This document shows, piece by piece, positions 7,631 through 15,545 of a stretch of 64,000 nucleotides of DNA (position 1 is the stretch's first letter; each line of letters starts with the position of its first letter). This DNA comes from Scatosoma sp045650185 (lineage in GTDB: Bacteria > Bacillota > Clostridia > Christensenellales > Borkfalkiaceae): positions 3,914 to 67,913 of the forward strand of contig JAZRQY010000020.1 in the NCBI GenBank assembly GCA_045650185.1. Reading direction: 5' to 3'. The translations under genes and the position numbers were made by a program. The notes under the pieces were generated by a model. It was not told where the DNA came from. It saw only the letters and a list, made by a program, of their open reading frames with translations, and ran no database searches.

Positions 7631-9763
7631 ATGCACGAAACACTCCAAAAAATTCAAGAAACGTACGTCGGCGAGGATAGGGAACACCTGCTTCGCGCTT
7701 ATACGTATGCGGAGAGGGCGCACTCTGGGCAAAAGCGTGCGTCTGGTGAGCCGTACTTTATCCACCCTTGCGAGGTGGCGAAGATACTCATCAACCTCGG
7801 GATGAACGAGGCGACGATTGCGGCGGCTCTACTGCACGACGTCATCGAGGACACGGATACAACGGAAGAGGACATCAAAAACGAATTCGGCGAAGAGGTT
7901 TTAAACCTTGTTTCGGGGGTTACCAAGCTCGATAAAATCGAATTTAAATCACAGGCAGAGGCGGATGCGGAAAACTTTAGAAAGATTTTCGTGGCGATGG
8001 CAAAGGACATCCGTGTCATCATCATCAAGCTTGCAGACCGCCTGCACAATATGCGTACGCTTGGCGCGCTGTCGAAAGAGCGCCAACAAAAAATGGCGAA
8101 GGAAACCTTGGATATCTACACGCCGCTTGCAGGGCGTTTGGGTATTTCGCAGCTCAAGTGTGAACTCGAAGACCTCTGCTTGAAATATTTGGACCCCGAG
8201 GCGTACGAGTACTTGGCGGTGAACGTCAACGAAAAGCTTTCGCAACGGCAGGAGCTGATTAACCACGTCATTGAGGAACTGAAAGGATTGATGGCGAGGG
8301 ATAACGTGCGCGGCGAGGTATTCGGTAGACCGAAGCATTATTATTCCATCTATAAGAAGATGAAAAATAAGCAGCTTTCCATCGACCAAATCTACGATTT
8401 GGCTGCCGTGCGTATCATCGTAAAGGACGTAAAAGAATGTTATACCGTTTTGGGGGAAATCCACGAACATTGGATGCCCATTCCCGGGAGGATTAAGGAC
8501 TATATCGCAACGCCAAAGCCGAACAAATACCAGTCCTTGCATACGACGGTAATGACCTCGTTTGGTAAGCCCGTGGAAATTCAAATCCGTACCGAAGAGA
8601 TGCACCGTATCGCGGAATTCGGTATCGCGGCGCATTGGAAATACAAGGAAGGCAGATCGGATGAGGCGATGACCTCGTTTGAAAACAAGCTGGCTTGGGT
8701 AAAACGTGTCATGGAATGGCAGGGGGAGATGAAGGGCTCGCAAGAGTTCGTAGACGCCCTGAAAACGGAGCTGTACAGCCACGAATTGCTGGTATTCACT
8801 CCGCTTGGCAAGGTCATTTCCTTGCCCCCTGAGGCGACGCCACTCGACTTTGCGTACGCCATTCACTCGGAGGTAGGCAACCGTTGCACGGGCGCGCGCG
8901 TCAATTCAAGAATCGTGCCTTTAACCACGAAGTTAGAGGTGGGCGACGTCGTAGAAATCATCACTTCTCCTACGTCGAAAGGTCCTTCGCGTGACTGGCT
9001 GAAGATTGTAAAATCGGCAAGCGCACGCGCAAAAATTAAACAATTCTTCAAAAACCTACTGCGTGACGACTACATTCGCGACGGTCAAAACCGTCTTGAG
9101 GAAGAGGCGCGCAAGAAAGGATATACGCTGTCTACCCTTTTGACGGACGAGTCGTTTGAACGCTTGGCAGAGCGGTTCTCGTTCACCGAATACGACGAAA
9201 TGTTCGCGGCGGTGGGGTATGGCTCAGTGTCCGTCGGGCAGGTGCTGGTCAAGCTCATCGACCATTATAAGAAGAAAACGCCGCAGGGTTTCGTGCTTTC
9301 CGAAGGGGGAGTGAAAAAGAACCCCAACGGCATTTTAATCAACGGCGAGAGCGGTATGTTGGTGCGCTTTGCAGGGTGTTGTTCGCCCGTGCGTGGCGAT
9401 GCTATCGTCGGGTTTACCTCTCGTGGCAGAGGGGTGGTGGTGCATCGCGCCGATTGCCCGAACGTCCGCGGTGTCGAGCCGGGCAGACTGCTGGCGGCGT
9501 CGTGGGTAGAACAGACGCTTGGCAGTCGCTATAACGCGCACGTTTCTATCAAGGCGCAGGACCAAGGGGCGGCATTGTCCGTGCTCTCCTTCGTGGTGGC
9601 GGATATGAAGTTGTCCATCACCGCCGTCAACGGTAGAATCGACAAAAACGGCGATGCGATTTTGGAGGCAAGCGTATCCCTTTCGGATATTTCTGAATTA
9701 GACCTCTTAATCAAGAAAATGTTGCAGGATAAGCGTATTTACGACGTGCATAGAGGTGTATAA
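7631..9763 (+). CDS. rel: Bifunctional (p)ppGpp synthetase/hydrolase (RelA/SpoT homologue)
   Basis: A 710-residue long-form Rel enzyme that makes the alarmone (p)ppGpp from ATP and GDP/GTP on starved ribosomes and hydrolyses it otherwise. Domains in order: HD hydrolase with H69-D70 in LLHDVIEDT; synthetase with the RIKDYIATPKPNKYQSLHT loop and EIQIRTEEMHRIAE; TGS (VFTPLGKVISLP); a zinc-finger/conserved-cysteine region with RFAGCCSPV; and a C-terminal ACT domain. Both catalytic halves look intact. A weak GAGGGA lies before the ATG. The stop overlaps the start of the next gene (TAATG), so rel, the MBL hydrolase and hemZ are probably one transcript. Confidence 0.95.
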   Translation: MHETLQKIQETYVGEDREHLLRAYTYAERAHSGQKRASGEPYFIHPCEVAKILINLGMNEATIAAALLHDVIEDTDTTEEDIKNEFGEEVLNLVSGVTKLDKIEFKSQAEADAENFRKIFVAMAKDIRVIIIKLADRLHNMRTLGALSKERQQKMAKETLDIYTPLAGRLGISQLKCELEDLCLKYLDPEAYEYLAVNVNEKLSQRQELINHVIEELKGLMARDNVRGEVFGRPKHYYSIYKKMKNKQLSIDQIYDLAAVRIIVKDVKECYTVLGEIHEHWMPIPGRIKDYIATPKPNKYQSLHTTVMTSFGKPVEIQIRTEEMHRIAEFGIAAHWKYKEGRSDEAMTSFENKLAWVKRVMEWQGEMKGSQEFVDALKTELYSHELLVFTPLGKVISLPPEATPLDFAYAIHSEVGNRCTGARVNSRIVPLTTKLEVGDVVEIITSPTSKGPSRDWLKIVKSASARAKIKQFFKNLLRDDYIRDGQNRLEEEARKKGYTLSTLLTDESFERLAERFSFTEYDEMFAAVGYGSVSVGQVLVKLIDHYKKKTPQGFVLSEGGVKKNPNGILINGESGMLVRFAGCCSPVRGDAIVGFTSRGRGVVVHRADCPNVRGVEPGRLLAASWVEQTLGSRYNAHVSIKAQDQGAALSVLSFVVADMKLSITAVNGRIDKNGDAILEASVSLSDISELDLLIKKMLQDKRIYDVHRGV

Positions 9764-10383
9764 TGGAACGCTACAAGGTTTATCCTCGTGGGTTCGGGGC
9801 AAACAGCTATATCCTGACGGCAGACGGCAAAAACGCCGTGATCATCGACCCGTCCTCATATGCGGTGGTAAGGGAGATAGAGGGGCGTGGGCTTGTACCT
9901 GCCTACGTGCTTTTGACCCATTGTCACTTCGACCACGTGATGTTTACGCAGGAATTGCAAGCGATGGGCGCAAAGGTTATCTGCCTCGATAAGGAGCAAC
10001 TAAGCGTCAATACCGAGGTGGATTTGTTTTCCTTGGCTGGCGTTGCAAGAAAGCCTTTTACTATCGACTGTACGGTATCGCATGGCGAACAGTTTTGTCT
10101 TGCAGGTATTTCGTTTACTGCTTGGTCGTTGCCCGGGCATACCTCGGGTTGTGCGGCGTATTTGACGGAAGATGGCGGCGAACGCTGGCTGTTTTGCGGC
10201 GACGTCCTGTTTGAGGATAGTATCGGCAGAACGGATTTCCCGACGGGATCCCTTTCAGAGATGCGTGAAAGCCTGCGATTTTTAAAAAATTTAGAGGGTG
10301 AATACTTGATTTTTAGCGGCCACGGCGAGGATACGACGCTGTCGCGAGAAAAGGCGAGAAACCCTTTTTTGACGGATGTTTAA
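9763..10383 (+). CDS. MBL-fold metallo-hydrolase (glyoxalase II-like)
   Basis: A 206-residue single-domain metallo-beta-lactamase-fold protein. The zinc motif HxHxDH is visible as THCHFDHVMF near residue 50, followed by later ligands in LPGHTSG, CGDVLFEDSIGRTDFP and SGHGEDT. This is the pattern of the short glyoxalase II-like hydrolases usually found beside rel in Clostridia; the true substrate is unknown, with thioesters such as S-lactoylglutathione only a family guess. The start codon overlaps the rel stop by one base and the end overlaps hemZ by 8 bases, so translation is probably coupled along the operon. Confidence 0.85.
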   Translation: MERYKVYPRGFGANSYILTADGKNAVIIDPSSYAVVREIEGRGLVPAYVLLTHCHFDHVMFTQELQAMGAKVICLDKEQLSVNTEVDLFSLAGVARKPFTIDCTVSHGEQFCLAGISFTAWSLPGHTSGCAAYLTEDGGERWLFCGDVLFEDSIGRTDFPTGSLSEMRESLRFLKNLEGEYLIFSGHGEDTTLSREKARNPFLTDV

Positions 10384-11752
10384 TATGCTGAAAACCGATT
10401 GCAAATTTTTAGAAAACGAGTTGATGGACGTCGTGCGTTTGTTTGAAAAGCGCCCGACGTCTATTTCCCATTCCTTCCGCTTTGAGGGAGGGGTTTTTTA
10501 CAACGATTTTCAGGTGGATGGGGTGGATTATACCTTCCAAGACGAGGGGCAGGTATGCGACGAAATCGTCTATAAGCGGTTGGAACGCCGCTATGCAAAG
10601 CTTGCGCTCTATCAAATTTTGTCCGACCTTTCGGGGGAGAAAATGCCTTGGGGGGCGTTGACAGGCATCCGTCCAACAAAGATGGCGTACATGGAGCAGG
10701 CGGCAGGCAGAGATTATCATGACCTGTTTGCAAAAATGCAGGTATCGGCGGAGAACGTAAAGCTGGTAGAGGATATTCTGGCGGCGCAGCAGGGGATCTA
10801 TTCGACAGAAGAGGGTGCGGACCTGTTCATTTCCATTCCCTTTTGCCCGACGAAATGCGCCTATTGCTCGTTTATCACCGCGCCGATCGACCGCATACGG
10901 CACTTTCTTGCCCCGTACCTTGCGTGCCTCGAAAAGGAGCTTGCAGAAATCGCTCCTATTTGTCAAAACCTTCGCAGTATCTATATCGGCGGTGGCACAC
11001 CCTTCGTTTTGAATGAAGAAGAGCTGGAAAGAGTATTGAAAGCAATCGCTCCGCTTGTAAAAGAGGGAGTGGAATACACCGTCGAGGCGGGTCGCCCCGA
11101 CGTATTCACGGAAGAAAAATTACGCCTTTTGAAGGAATACGGTGTCAATCGTATCTGTATCAATCCGCAGTCCTTTTCGGATGAAACGCTCAGAAAAATC
11201 GGCAGACGGCACACCGTTGAAGACGTCTATCGGGCGTTTGAGATGTCGAAAAAGTACGGCTTTATCATTAACGTGGACCTGATTGCAGGGCTTGAGGACG
11301 AGGATGTCGCCACCTTCCGTCAAAGTGTGGAAAAGGCGGTGGAAACGGGCGCGGACAATATCACCGTGCATTGTCTTTCCTTAAAGAGTGGCGCAAAGCT
11401 GAAAGAGGAGCTTTCTCGTGTAGAAAACGACTTTGTCCAAGACATGGTGGCGGTTTCTCGTGAAATTTTGACGAACGCCGGGTACGTTCCCTATTATATG
11501 TACCGTCAAAAATACCAAGCAGGCAACAACGAGAACGTCGGCTGGACGAAGCCGGGGAAGGCGTGCGTATATAATATTGACGTGATGGAAGAAACGACGG
11601 ACAATATCGCGGTGGGCGCAAATGCCGTTTCCAAGCGTGTCTTTGACGGGGGAGTGCGTATCGAACGCTTTGCCTCGCAAAAGGACTTAAAGACGTATAT
11701 GGAAAAACTGGATGAAACCATCAAAAACCGTCTGGAATTTTTCGCAAAGTAA
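10376..11752 (+). CDS. hemZ: HemZ-type radical SAM protein (annotated as coproporphyrinogen dehydrogenase)
   Basis: A 458-residue radical SAM protein related to HemN/HemW, usually annotated as oxygen-independent coproporphyrinogen III dehydrogenase HemZ; in many anaerobes the real role may be heme handling rather than synthesis. Cysteines C157, C161 and C164 (CPTKCAYC) bind the 4Fe-4S cluster. YIGGGTP, the NICINPQSFSDETL-type strand and VDLIAGLEDED are family signatures. About 150 N-terminal residues with a LTGIRPTKMA motif distinguish HemZ from HemW. ATG codons at 10376 and 10385 are both possible. No heme pathway genes lie nearby; a terminator follows. Confidence 0.88.
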   Translation: MFNMLKTDCKFLENELMDVVRLFEKRPTSISHSFRFEGGVFYNDFQVDGVDYTFQDEGQVCDEIVYKRLERRYAKLALYQILSDLSGEKMPWGALTGIRPTKMAYMEQAAGRDYHDLFAKMQVSAENVKLVEDILAAQQGIYSTEEGADLFISIPFCPTKCAYCSFITAPIDRIRHFLAPYLACLEKELAEIAPICQNLRSIYIGGGTPFVLNEEELERVLKAIAPLVKEGVEYTVEAGRPDVFTEEKLRLLKEYGVNRICINPQSFSDETLRKIGRRHTVEDVYRAFEMSKKYGFIINVDLIAGLEDEDVATFRQSVEKAVETGADNITVHCLSLKSGAKLKEELSRVENDFVQDMVAVSREILTNAGYVPYYMYRQKYQAGNNENVGWTKPGKACVYNIDVMEETTDNIAVGANAVSKRVFDGGVRIERFASQKDLKTYMEKLDETIKNRLEFFAK

Positions 11753-11766
11753 GACGAAATGGAATG

Positions 11767-11798
11767 AAAACAGTCGCCTTTTTGGGTGGCTGTTTTTT
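11767..11798 (+). terminator. Intrinsic terminator after hemZ
   Basis: A stem AACAGTCGCC/GGGTGGCTGTT with wobble pairs and a T-rich loop is followed by seven T residues. It closes the rel-MBL-hemZ operon before the SipW-type cassette. Confidence 0.8.
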
Positions 11799-11873
11799 TG
11801 CGGTACGTCGTAAAAAGTTGGGGAAACCCCATTTTTAATATTAAAAGGTTTCTAAAAAATTCTTTGGAAAGTA

Positions 11874-11902
11874 TTGACAAATGATTTGCATAGGTATATA
11901 AT
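11874..11902 (+). promoter_or_regulatory. Consensus promoter of the SipW-type cassette
   Basis: TTGACA at 11874-11879 and TATAAT at 11897-11902 are a perfect consensus pair with a 17-base spacer. The expected start near 11909 gives a short leader with AAGGAG at 11923-11928 before the ATG at 11936. Such a strong promoter suggests the first exported protein is made in quantity. Confidence 0.88.
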
Positions 11903-11935
11903 ATAGAAAATCCGTTATAAAAAAGGAGATTGATT

Positions 11936-12547
11936 ATGAAAAAATTAGGTTTACTTATGGCAATGGCACTTACCGTTACCGTTGGTGGCGTATACGCTAC
12001 TTGGACGTACGCTAAAGGTACGGACGTAGCTGATGAAACGGTTAATATGACACTGAACCTGACGGACGTTGCATACATCGGTTCTAACGGTACGTATAAG
12101 ATTGACACGACGGGTCTTACCTTGAAGATCGATCCGAAGGCGGGTACGGCTCATACGACGGCTTTGTATGTTGATGGCGAGATTGTAATTACCTTCACGC
12201 CGAACACGCACGCTCCCGAAGACGTAAAGGAAAACGCTGTTGCATCCACCTTCCAGTTTGGTTTGACGAATTCCAACTGGACGTTTGACGACGACGGGGA
12301 AGGCGGTGAGGCTGCTAAGACTATCGTTACCTTGGAACATGCTGAAAAGCACGATATTGCTTGGACTAAAGGCGCTGATGGCGTATTCTCCTACACGATT
12401 GATGCTGATGAAATTGCAGAACATATTCACTTGACGGAATTCAACTTGGATACGAAGGTGAAGTACGATGCCTTCAACACGGCGTTGGGTAATGGTCAAA
12501 TCACCATCACGGTAAGCGATGGTCAGACTTCCGCTGATTCTCAGTAA
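11936..12547 (+). CDS. Exported protein with SipW-type signal peptide (TasA-like substrate candidate)
   Basis: A 203-residue secreted protein. The N-terminus is a short KK-containing hydrophobic signal ending GGVYATW (probable cut near A21), the pattern of SipW-dependent signals as in TasA and camelysin. The mature part is acidic and rich in Thr, Asp and alternating beta-strand patterns, with a predicted beta-sandwich but no cysteines or catalytic motif; I do not recognise a specific family. The gene has its own consensus promoter, AAGGAG and ATG at 11936, and is followed by a terminator that would leave the peptidase gene less expressed. A structural or matrix role is an inference from TasA-type systems. 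Confidence 0.7.
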   Translation: MKKLGLLMAMALTVTVGGVYATWTYAKGTDVADETVNMTLNLTDVAYIGSNGTYKIDTTGLTLKIDPKAGTAHTTALYVDGEIVITFTPNTHAPEDVKENAVASTFQFGLTNSNWTFDDDGEGGEAAKTIVTLEHAEKHDIAWTKGADGVFSYTIDADEIAEHIHLTEFNLDTKVKYDAFNTALGNGQITITVSDGQTSADSQ

Positions 12548-12567
12548 ACCATAGAGCGAATACAAGT

Positions 12568-12598
12568 AAAAAGCCAGTCGAATCATGGCTGGCTTTTT
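12568..12598 (+). terminator. Terminator between exported protein and SipW-type peptidase
   Basis: AAAAAGCCAG pairs with CTGGCTTTTT around an 11-base loop, giving a symmetrical hairpin with its own T-tract. Some read-through is needed for the peptidase gene unless it has a promoter I cannot see. Confidence 0.8.
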
Positions 12599-12625
12599 AT
12601 CCATTTTTACAAATAGAGATGAGAA

Positions 12626-14347
12626 ATGTCTGAGTTCGAGATTTATACTCTAATTCTCTGTCTGATTGTATTTGTCTTGTTAGTTGGGGTATTTTCCTAC
12701 TTTGTGACGATTATTGTCAAGCAAACCCTTCGACAGATACGCGCAGGCTTAGAGGACGAGGAAATTATAAAAGAATTTAATACGGTCAGTGAAAAAAAGC
12801 AGGGCAAGTTTGCTAAAATTCTTGACGGAATCGTCAACGGCTTGCTGTGTGTTTTTTTCGCTGCCGTTTTTATTTCCTCTCTGTATATCAATTGTACGCA
12901 GGACGTCTATATGAACAACGTGCCTACGTATCGGGTTGTTTTAACCTCTTCGATGGAAACGAAGAACGAGAAAAACAAATACTTGTTCGACAATCAGTTG
13001 GATAACCAAATCGCTGCGTTTGACCTCATCGCTACTTATAAGTTGCCGAAGGAAGAGGATCTCAAAATCTACGACATTATCATCTACGAAATGGATGGAA
13101 TACTGGTCGTTCACCGTATCGTCAACATTGAAGAGCCGAACGATTCTCACCCCAACGAACGTTATTTCTTGGTGCAAGGGGACGCTGTTGGACAACCTGA
13201 CCGTTTCCCCGTTCTGTATTCACAGATGAAGGGGATTTACAGAAACGAAAAAATCCCGTTCGTGGGAAGTTTCGTATTGTTCATGCAGTCGCCCGCAGGT
13301 TGGCTGTGTATGATTTTGGTGGCGTTCGTGATGATCTGCACGCCTATCTTAGAGAAAAAGCTCTTAGAAGAAAGAAAGGCAAGGTATTTGCTTTTAATAG
13401 GGCAAGCAGAGATTGTTCCTGCGGAAGTCCCTGCGGAAATCCCTGCGGAAACACCTGCGGAAACACTTACGGAAGTCCCTGCGGAAGTCCCTGCGGAAAC
13501 ACTTACGGAAACGTCAGTACAAGCCCTTGCGGAACCGCTTGCGCCCACGTCCAGATTTGCTGGATTTAAGCCGACCAAGACCTTCTACGAAAGGCTGTCG
13601 CTGTCGGGCGAACGGATGCAGAACCGATACCGTCTTGTGCTGGATACCCTTTTGCGCATCGAAAACGTTCGTGTTATCGAAGGAAAAACGCAGCACACGT
13701 ACAAATGGAAGAGCCATTGTGTGGCAAGGCTGTTCTTTAGAGGCAAAACGCTGCACGTTGCCTTGGGCTTAGACCCCAAGGAATACGAAAACCAAAAGTA
13801 CGTCTTCGTTGACCTTTCTGACAAAGCAAAGCATCAAAATTATCCCACCTGCCTGAAATTGACAAGCGAACGGCAAACCCGTTGGACTTGCGAACTGATC
13901 GAGGAGCTTGCCAAGAAAAAGGGCTTACCCCTCTTGGAAAAGCCCGCGCCCATCGTTGAGGACGACGGACAAGGCTTTTCTGGGTTGAAGAGCAAGCTGA
14001 AACGCAAGAGCTTTAAGCGGAAATTAACCCTTTCGCCCCTTGCGAAGGAACGGTATAACGACCTGAAAGGGTACTTAAAAGCCGTCGAAGGAATTAGGGT
14101 AATTGAGGGACGATACCAAGTCACCTATAAATACAAGAGCGTTCCCATCGTAAGATTTGCAATCAAAGGGAAGACGTTGAACGCCTATTTGGCTTTAGAC
14201 CCCAAGGAATACGAGGACACGAAATACGTATTCACCGACGTGTCCGAGGTGAAAAAATACGCAAGCTATTCGATGCGTGTGAAGGTCAGCTCGGCTAGAC
14301 AAGTAAAATGGGTGAAAGAGCTGATTGCAAAAATCATACCTCAATAA
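12626..14347 (+). CDS. SipW/ER-type signal peptidase I fused to two copies of an unnamed domain
   Basis: A 573-residue membrane protein. Helices lie at about 7-30 and 70-88, then the S26B peptidase core: Ser109 in LTSSME, His163 in VVHRIV (His replaces the usual bacterial Lys) and Asp186 in VQGDAV, the Ser-His-Asp set of archaeal, ER and SipW enzymes. A third helix (about 222-241) returns the chain to the cytoplasm. A Pro/Glu linker of eight 4-residue repeats (264-295) follows, then two homologous units of about 105 residues (about 316-425 and 464-573) sharing RVIEG, TYKxKS, GKTL, LDPKEYE and KYVF. I do not know a name for this unit. It presumably removes the GG-x-YATW signals of the two flanking exported proteins. 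Confidence 0.8.
   Translation: MSEFEIYTLILCLIVFVLLVGVFSYFVTIIVKQTLRQIRAGLEDEEIIKEFNTVSEKKQGKFAKILDGIVNGLLCVFFAAVFISSLYINCTQDVYMNNVPTYRVVLTSSMETKNEKNKYLFDNQLDNQIAAFDLIATYKLPKEEDLKIYDIIIYEMDGILVVHRIVNIEEPNDSHPNERYFLVQGDAVGQPDRFPVLYSQMKGIYRNEKIPFVGSFVLFMQSPAGWLCMILVAFVMICTPILEKKLLEERKARYLLLIGQAEIVPAEVPAEIPAETPAETLTEVPAEVPAETLTETSVQALAEPLAPTSRFAGFKPTKTFYERLSLSGERMQNRYRLVLDTLLRIENVRVIEGKTQHTYKWKSHCVARLFFRGKTLHVALGLDPKEYENQKYVFVDLSDKAKHQNYPTCLKLTSERQTRWTCELIEELAKKKGLPLLEKPAPIVEDDGQGFSGLKSKLKRKSFKRKLTLSPLAKERYNDLKGYLKAVEGIRVIEGRYQVTYKYKSVPIVRFAIKGKTLNAYLALDPKEYEDTKYVFTDVSEVKKYASYSMRVKVSSARQVKWVKELIAKIIPQ
13415..13510 (+). repeat. 12-bp coding minirepeat in the peptidase linker
   Basis: Eight consecutive 12-base units encode VPAE, VPAE, IPAE, TPAE, TLTE, VPAE, VPAE and TLTE. 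Because the unit is a multiple of three, copy changes would alter linker length without breaking the frame. Confidence 0.85.
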
Positions 14348-14380
14348 AAAAATTCGCAAAAACGGCAAGGAGGTAGGAAA

Positions 14381-14983
14381 ATGTTTCAAAAATCAAAACG
14401 GTTTTTGGGCTTTTTAGCGGCTTGTTTGCTGCTTTCCTCCTTTGGCGGAGCGTACGCAACCTGGCGTTTTACGGAAAAGTCTCCTACCGCTGTGAGCGAT
14501 TCGCCCTCGATTATGCTTTCCGAATTCGTTTGGCAACCGGAGGAAATCTTACCTTCGGTAACCCCTGGGCAAAATTTCTTGGACTTATACGACTCGATTT
14601 TGAACAACGTGAAGGCGGGGCTGAATTCGTCCAAGGGCGTGTTGGAAAATGCCGTCAATAAATCGAATACCGGCTTGGTGCATTGTAGCCAAAACGTGCA
14701 GGGCGGTAATTTGAAGCACTTATTCATCACCGAGGCAACGCGTGAGTTGGAGTTTGTGATGGAGCGTATCTCCGGCACGACCTTCAACCTGTATATCTAC
14801 AAAGAGGTGGACACCAACGGCGCGATGGGCGTCACCCGAATCGAGGTATATAAAACGATTTTAAAACAAGAAAACGGCACTTGGGACGGGGAAGAAACGC
14901 AGTTTGGGTATGCCACGCTGCAATATTTCCCGAATACGAGCGTCCGTGCAATCGACGTTTCGACTTGGTCGCGTACCTTATAA
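14381..14983 (+). CDS. Second exported protein with SipW-type signal peptide
   Basis: A 200-residue protein beginning with a basic N-terminus, a hydrophobic stretch and GGAYATW (cut near A27), the same ending as the protein encoded at 11936. The mature region has one visible cysteine (in LVHCSQ), Ser/Thr/Asn-rich segments and beta-strand patterns, and shares no obvious sequence with the first substrate beyond the signal. AAGGAGG lies 8 bases before the ATG and only 33 bases separate it from the peptidase gene, so the two are probably cotranscribed. It could be a minor subunit or anchor for the first protein, but that is only inference from genes arranged this way. Confidence 0.65.
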   Translation: MFQKSKRFLGFLAACLLLSSFGGAYATWRFTEKSPTAVSDSPSIMLSEFVWQPEEILPSVTPGQNFLDLYDSILNNVKAGLNSSKGVLENAVNKSNTGLVHCSQNVQGGNLKHLFITEATRELEFVMERISGTTFNLYIYKEVDTNGAMGVTRIEVYKTILKQENGTWDGEETQFGYATLQYFPNTSVRAIDVSTWSRTL

Positions 14984-15039
14984 GCGGCGTGAAAACTTGA
15001 AACGGCTAGAACTTTTTTATAAAAAACGGTTAAAAACGT

Positions 15040-15068
15040 TTTACATTCTTAAAAGAATGTGGTATTAT
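15040..15068 (+). promoter_or_regulatory. rpsO promoter overlapping a palindrome
   Basis: TTTACA at 15040-15045 and TATTAT at 15063-15068 have a 17-base spacer. An inverted repeat, ACATTCTT at 15043-15050 with AAGAATGT at 15053-15060, fills the spacer and could bind a regulator. Confidence 0.65.
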
Positions 15069-15081
15069 AATAGCAACGGCT

Positions 15082-15115
15082 GCAAAGCGCATCGATTCTC
15101 CACGGGCTGCTTTGT
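15082..15115 (+). promoter_or_regulatory. Possible structured leader of rpsO
   Basis: GCAAAGC at 15082-15088 can pair with GCTTTGT at 15109-15115 in the transcript leader ahead of the AGGAGG site near 15136. S15 represses its own translation through leader structures in several bacteria, but no known class of S15 leader can be assigned by eye. Confidence 0.3.
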
Positions 15116-15150
15116 GGTACGAGATACATTCCATAGGAGGATAAAAAGAA

Positions 15151-15405
15151 ATGGAAAAGAACGAAATTATTGCAACTTATGCTACTCATGAAGGTGATAC
15201 GGGTTCTCCCGAAGTGCAGATCGCGCTTTTGACGTACAGAATCAATCACTTGAACGAACACCTGAAGGCAAACAAGCAGGACAACCACAGCCGTCGCGGC
15301 CTTTTGAAAATGGTTGGTAAGCGTCGTGGTTTGCTCGACTATCTCAAGGATAAGGATATCACGAGATACCGTGCAATCATCGAAAAATTGGGTCTTAGAA
15401 AATAA
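15151..15405 (+). CDS. rpsO: 30S ribosomal protein S15
   Basis: An 84-residue primary rRNA-binding protein of the small subunit, slightly shorter than the usual 88-89 because the N-terminus is trimmed. Diagnostic stretches are GDTGSPEVQIALLT, INHLNEHLK, KDNHSRRGLL-type (here QDNHSRRGLLKMVGKRR) and the basic C-terminal helix ending GLRK. AGGAGG 9 bases before the ATG gives strong translation. pnp follows as in most bacteria, but a strong terminator separates them. Confidence 0.97.
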   Translation: MEKNEIIATYATHEGDTGSPEVQIALLTYRINHLNEHLKANKQDNHSRRGLLKMVGKRRGLLDYLKDKDITRYRAIIEKLGLRK

Positions 15406-15411
15406 GCAACG

Positions 15412-15441
15412 AAAAGGGGCGTGTTTTTTGCGCCCCTTTTT
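15412..15441 (+). terminator. Strong terminator after rpsO
   Basis: AAAAGGGGCG pairs with CGCCCCTTTTT around a TGTTTTTTG loop. The stem is perfect and ends in a T-run. Confidence 0.88.
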
Positions 15442-15479
15442 ATCGTTTAGTGGCTGGAATAAGGGGCTAAACGAAATAC

Positions 15480-15504
15480 CCCAACCGTTAGGCGACGGCT
15501 TGGG
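15480..15504 (+). promoter_or_regulatory. Leader hairpin upstream of pnp
   Basis: CCCAACCGT (15480-15488) pairs with ACGGCTTGGG (15495-15504, one bulged C) around TAGGCG, about 40 bases before the pnp start. In E. coli a pnp leader hairpin is cut by RNase III for autoregulation; a similar role here is only an analogy. Confidence 0.4.
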
Positions 15505-15545
15505 ACAAGAACAAAAAAGAATTACAGTATAAGGAGAAAAAACAA

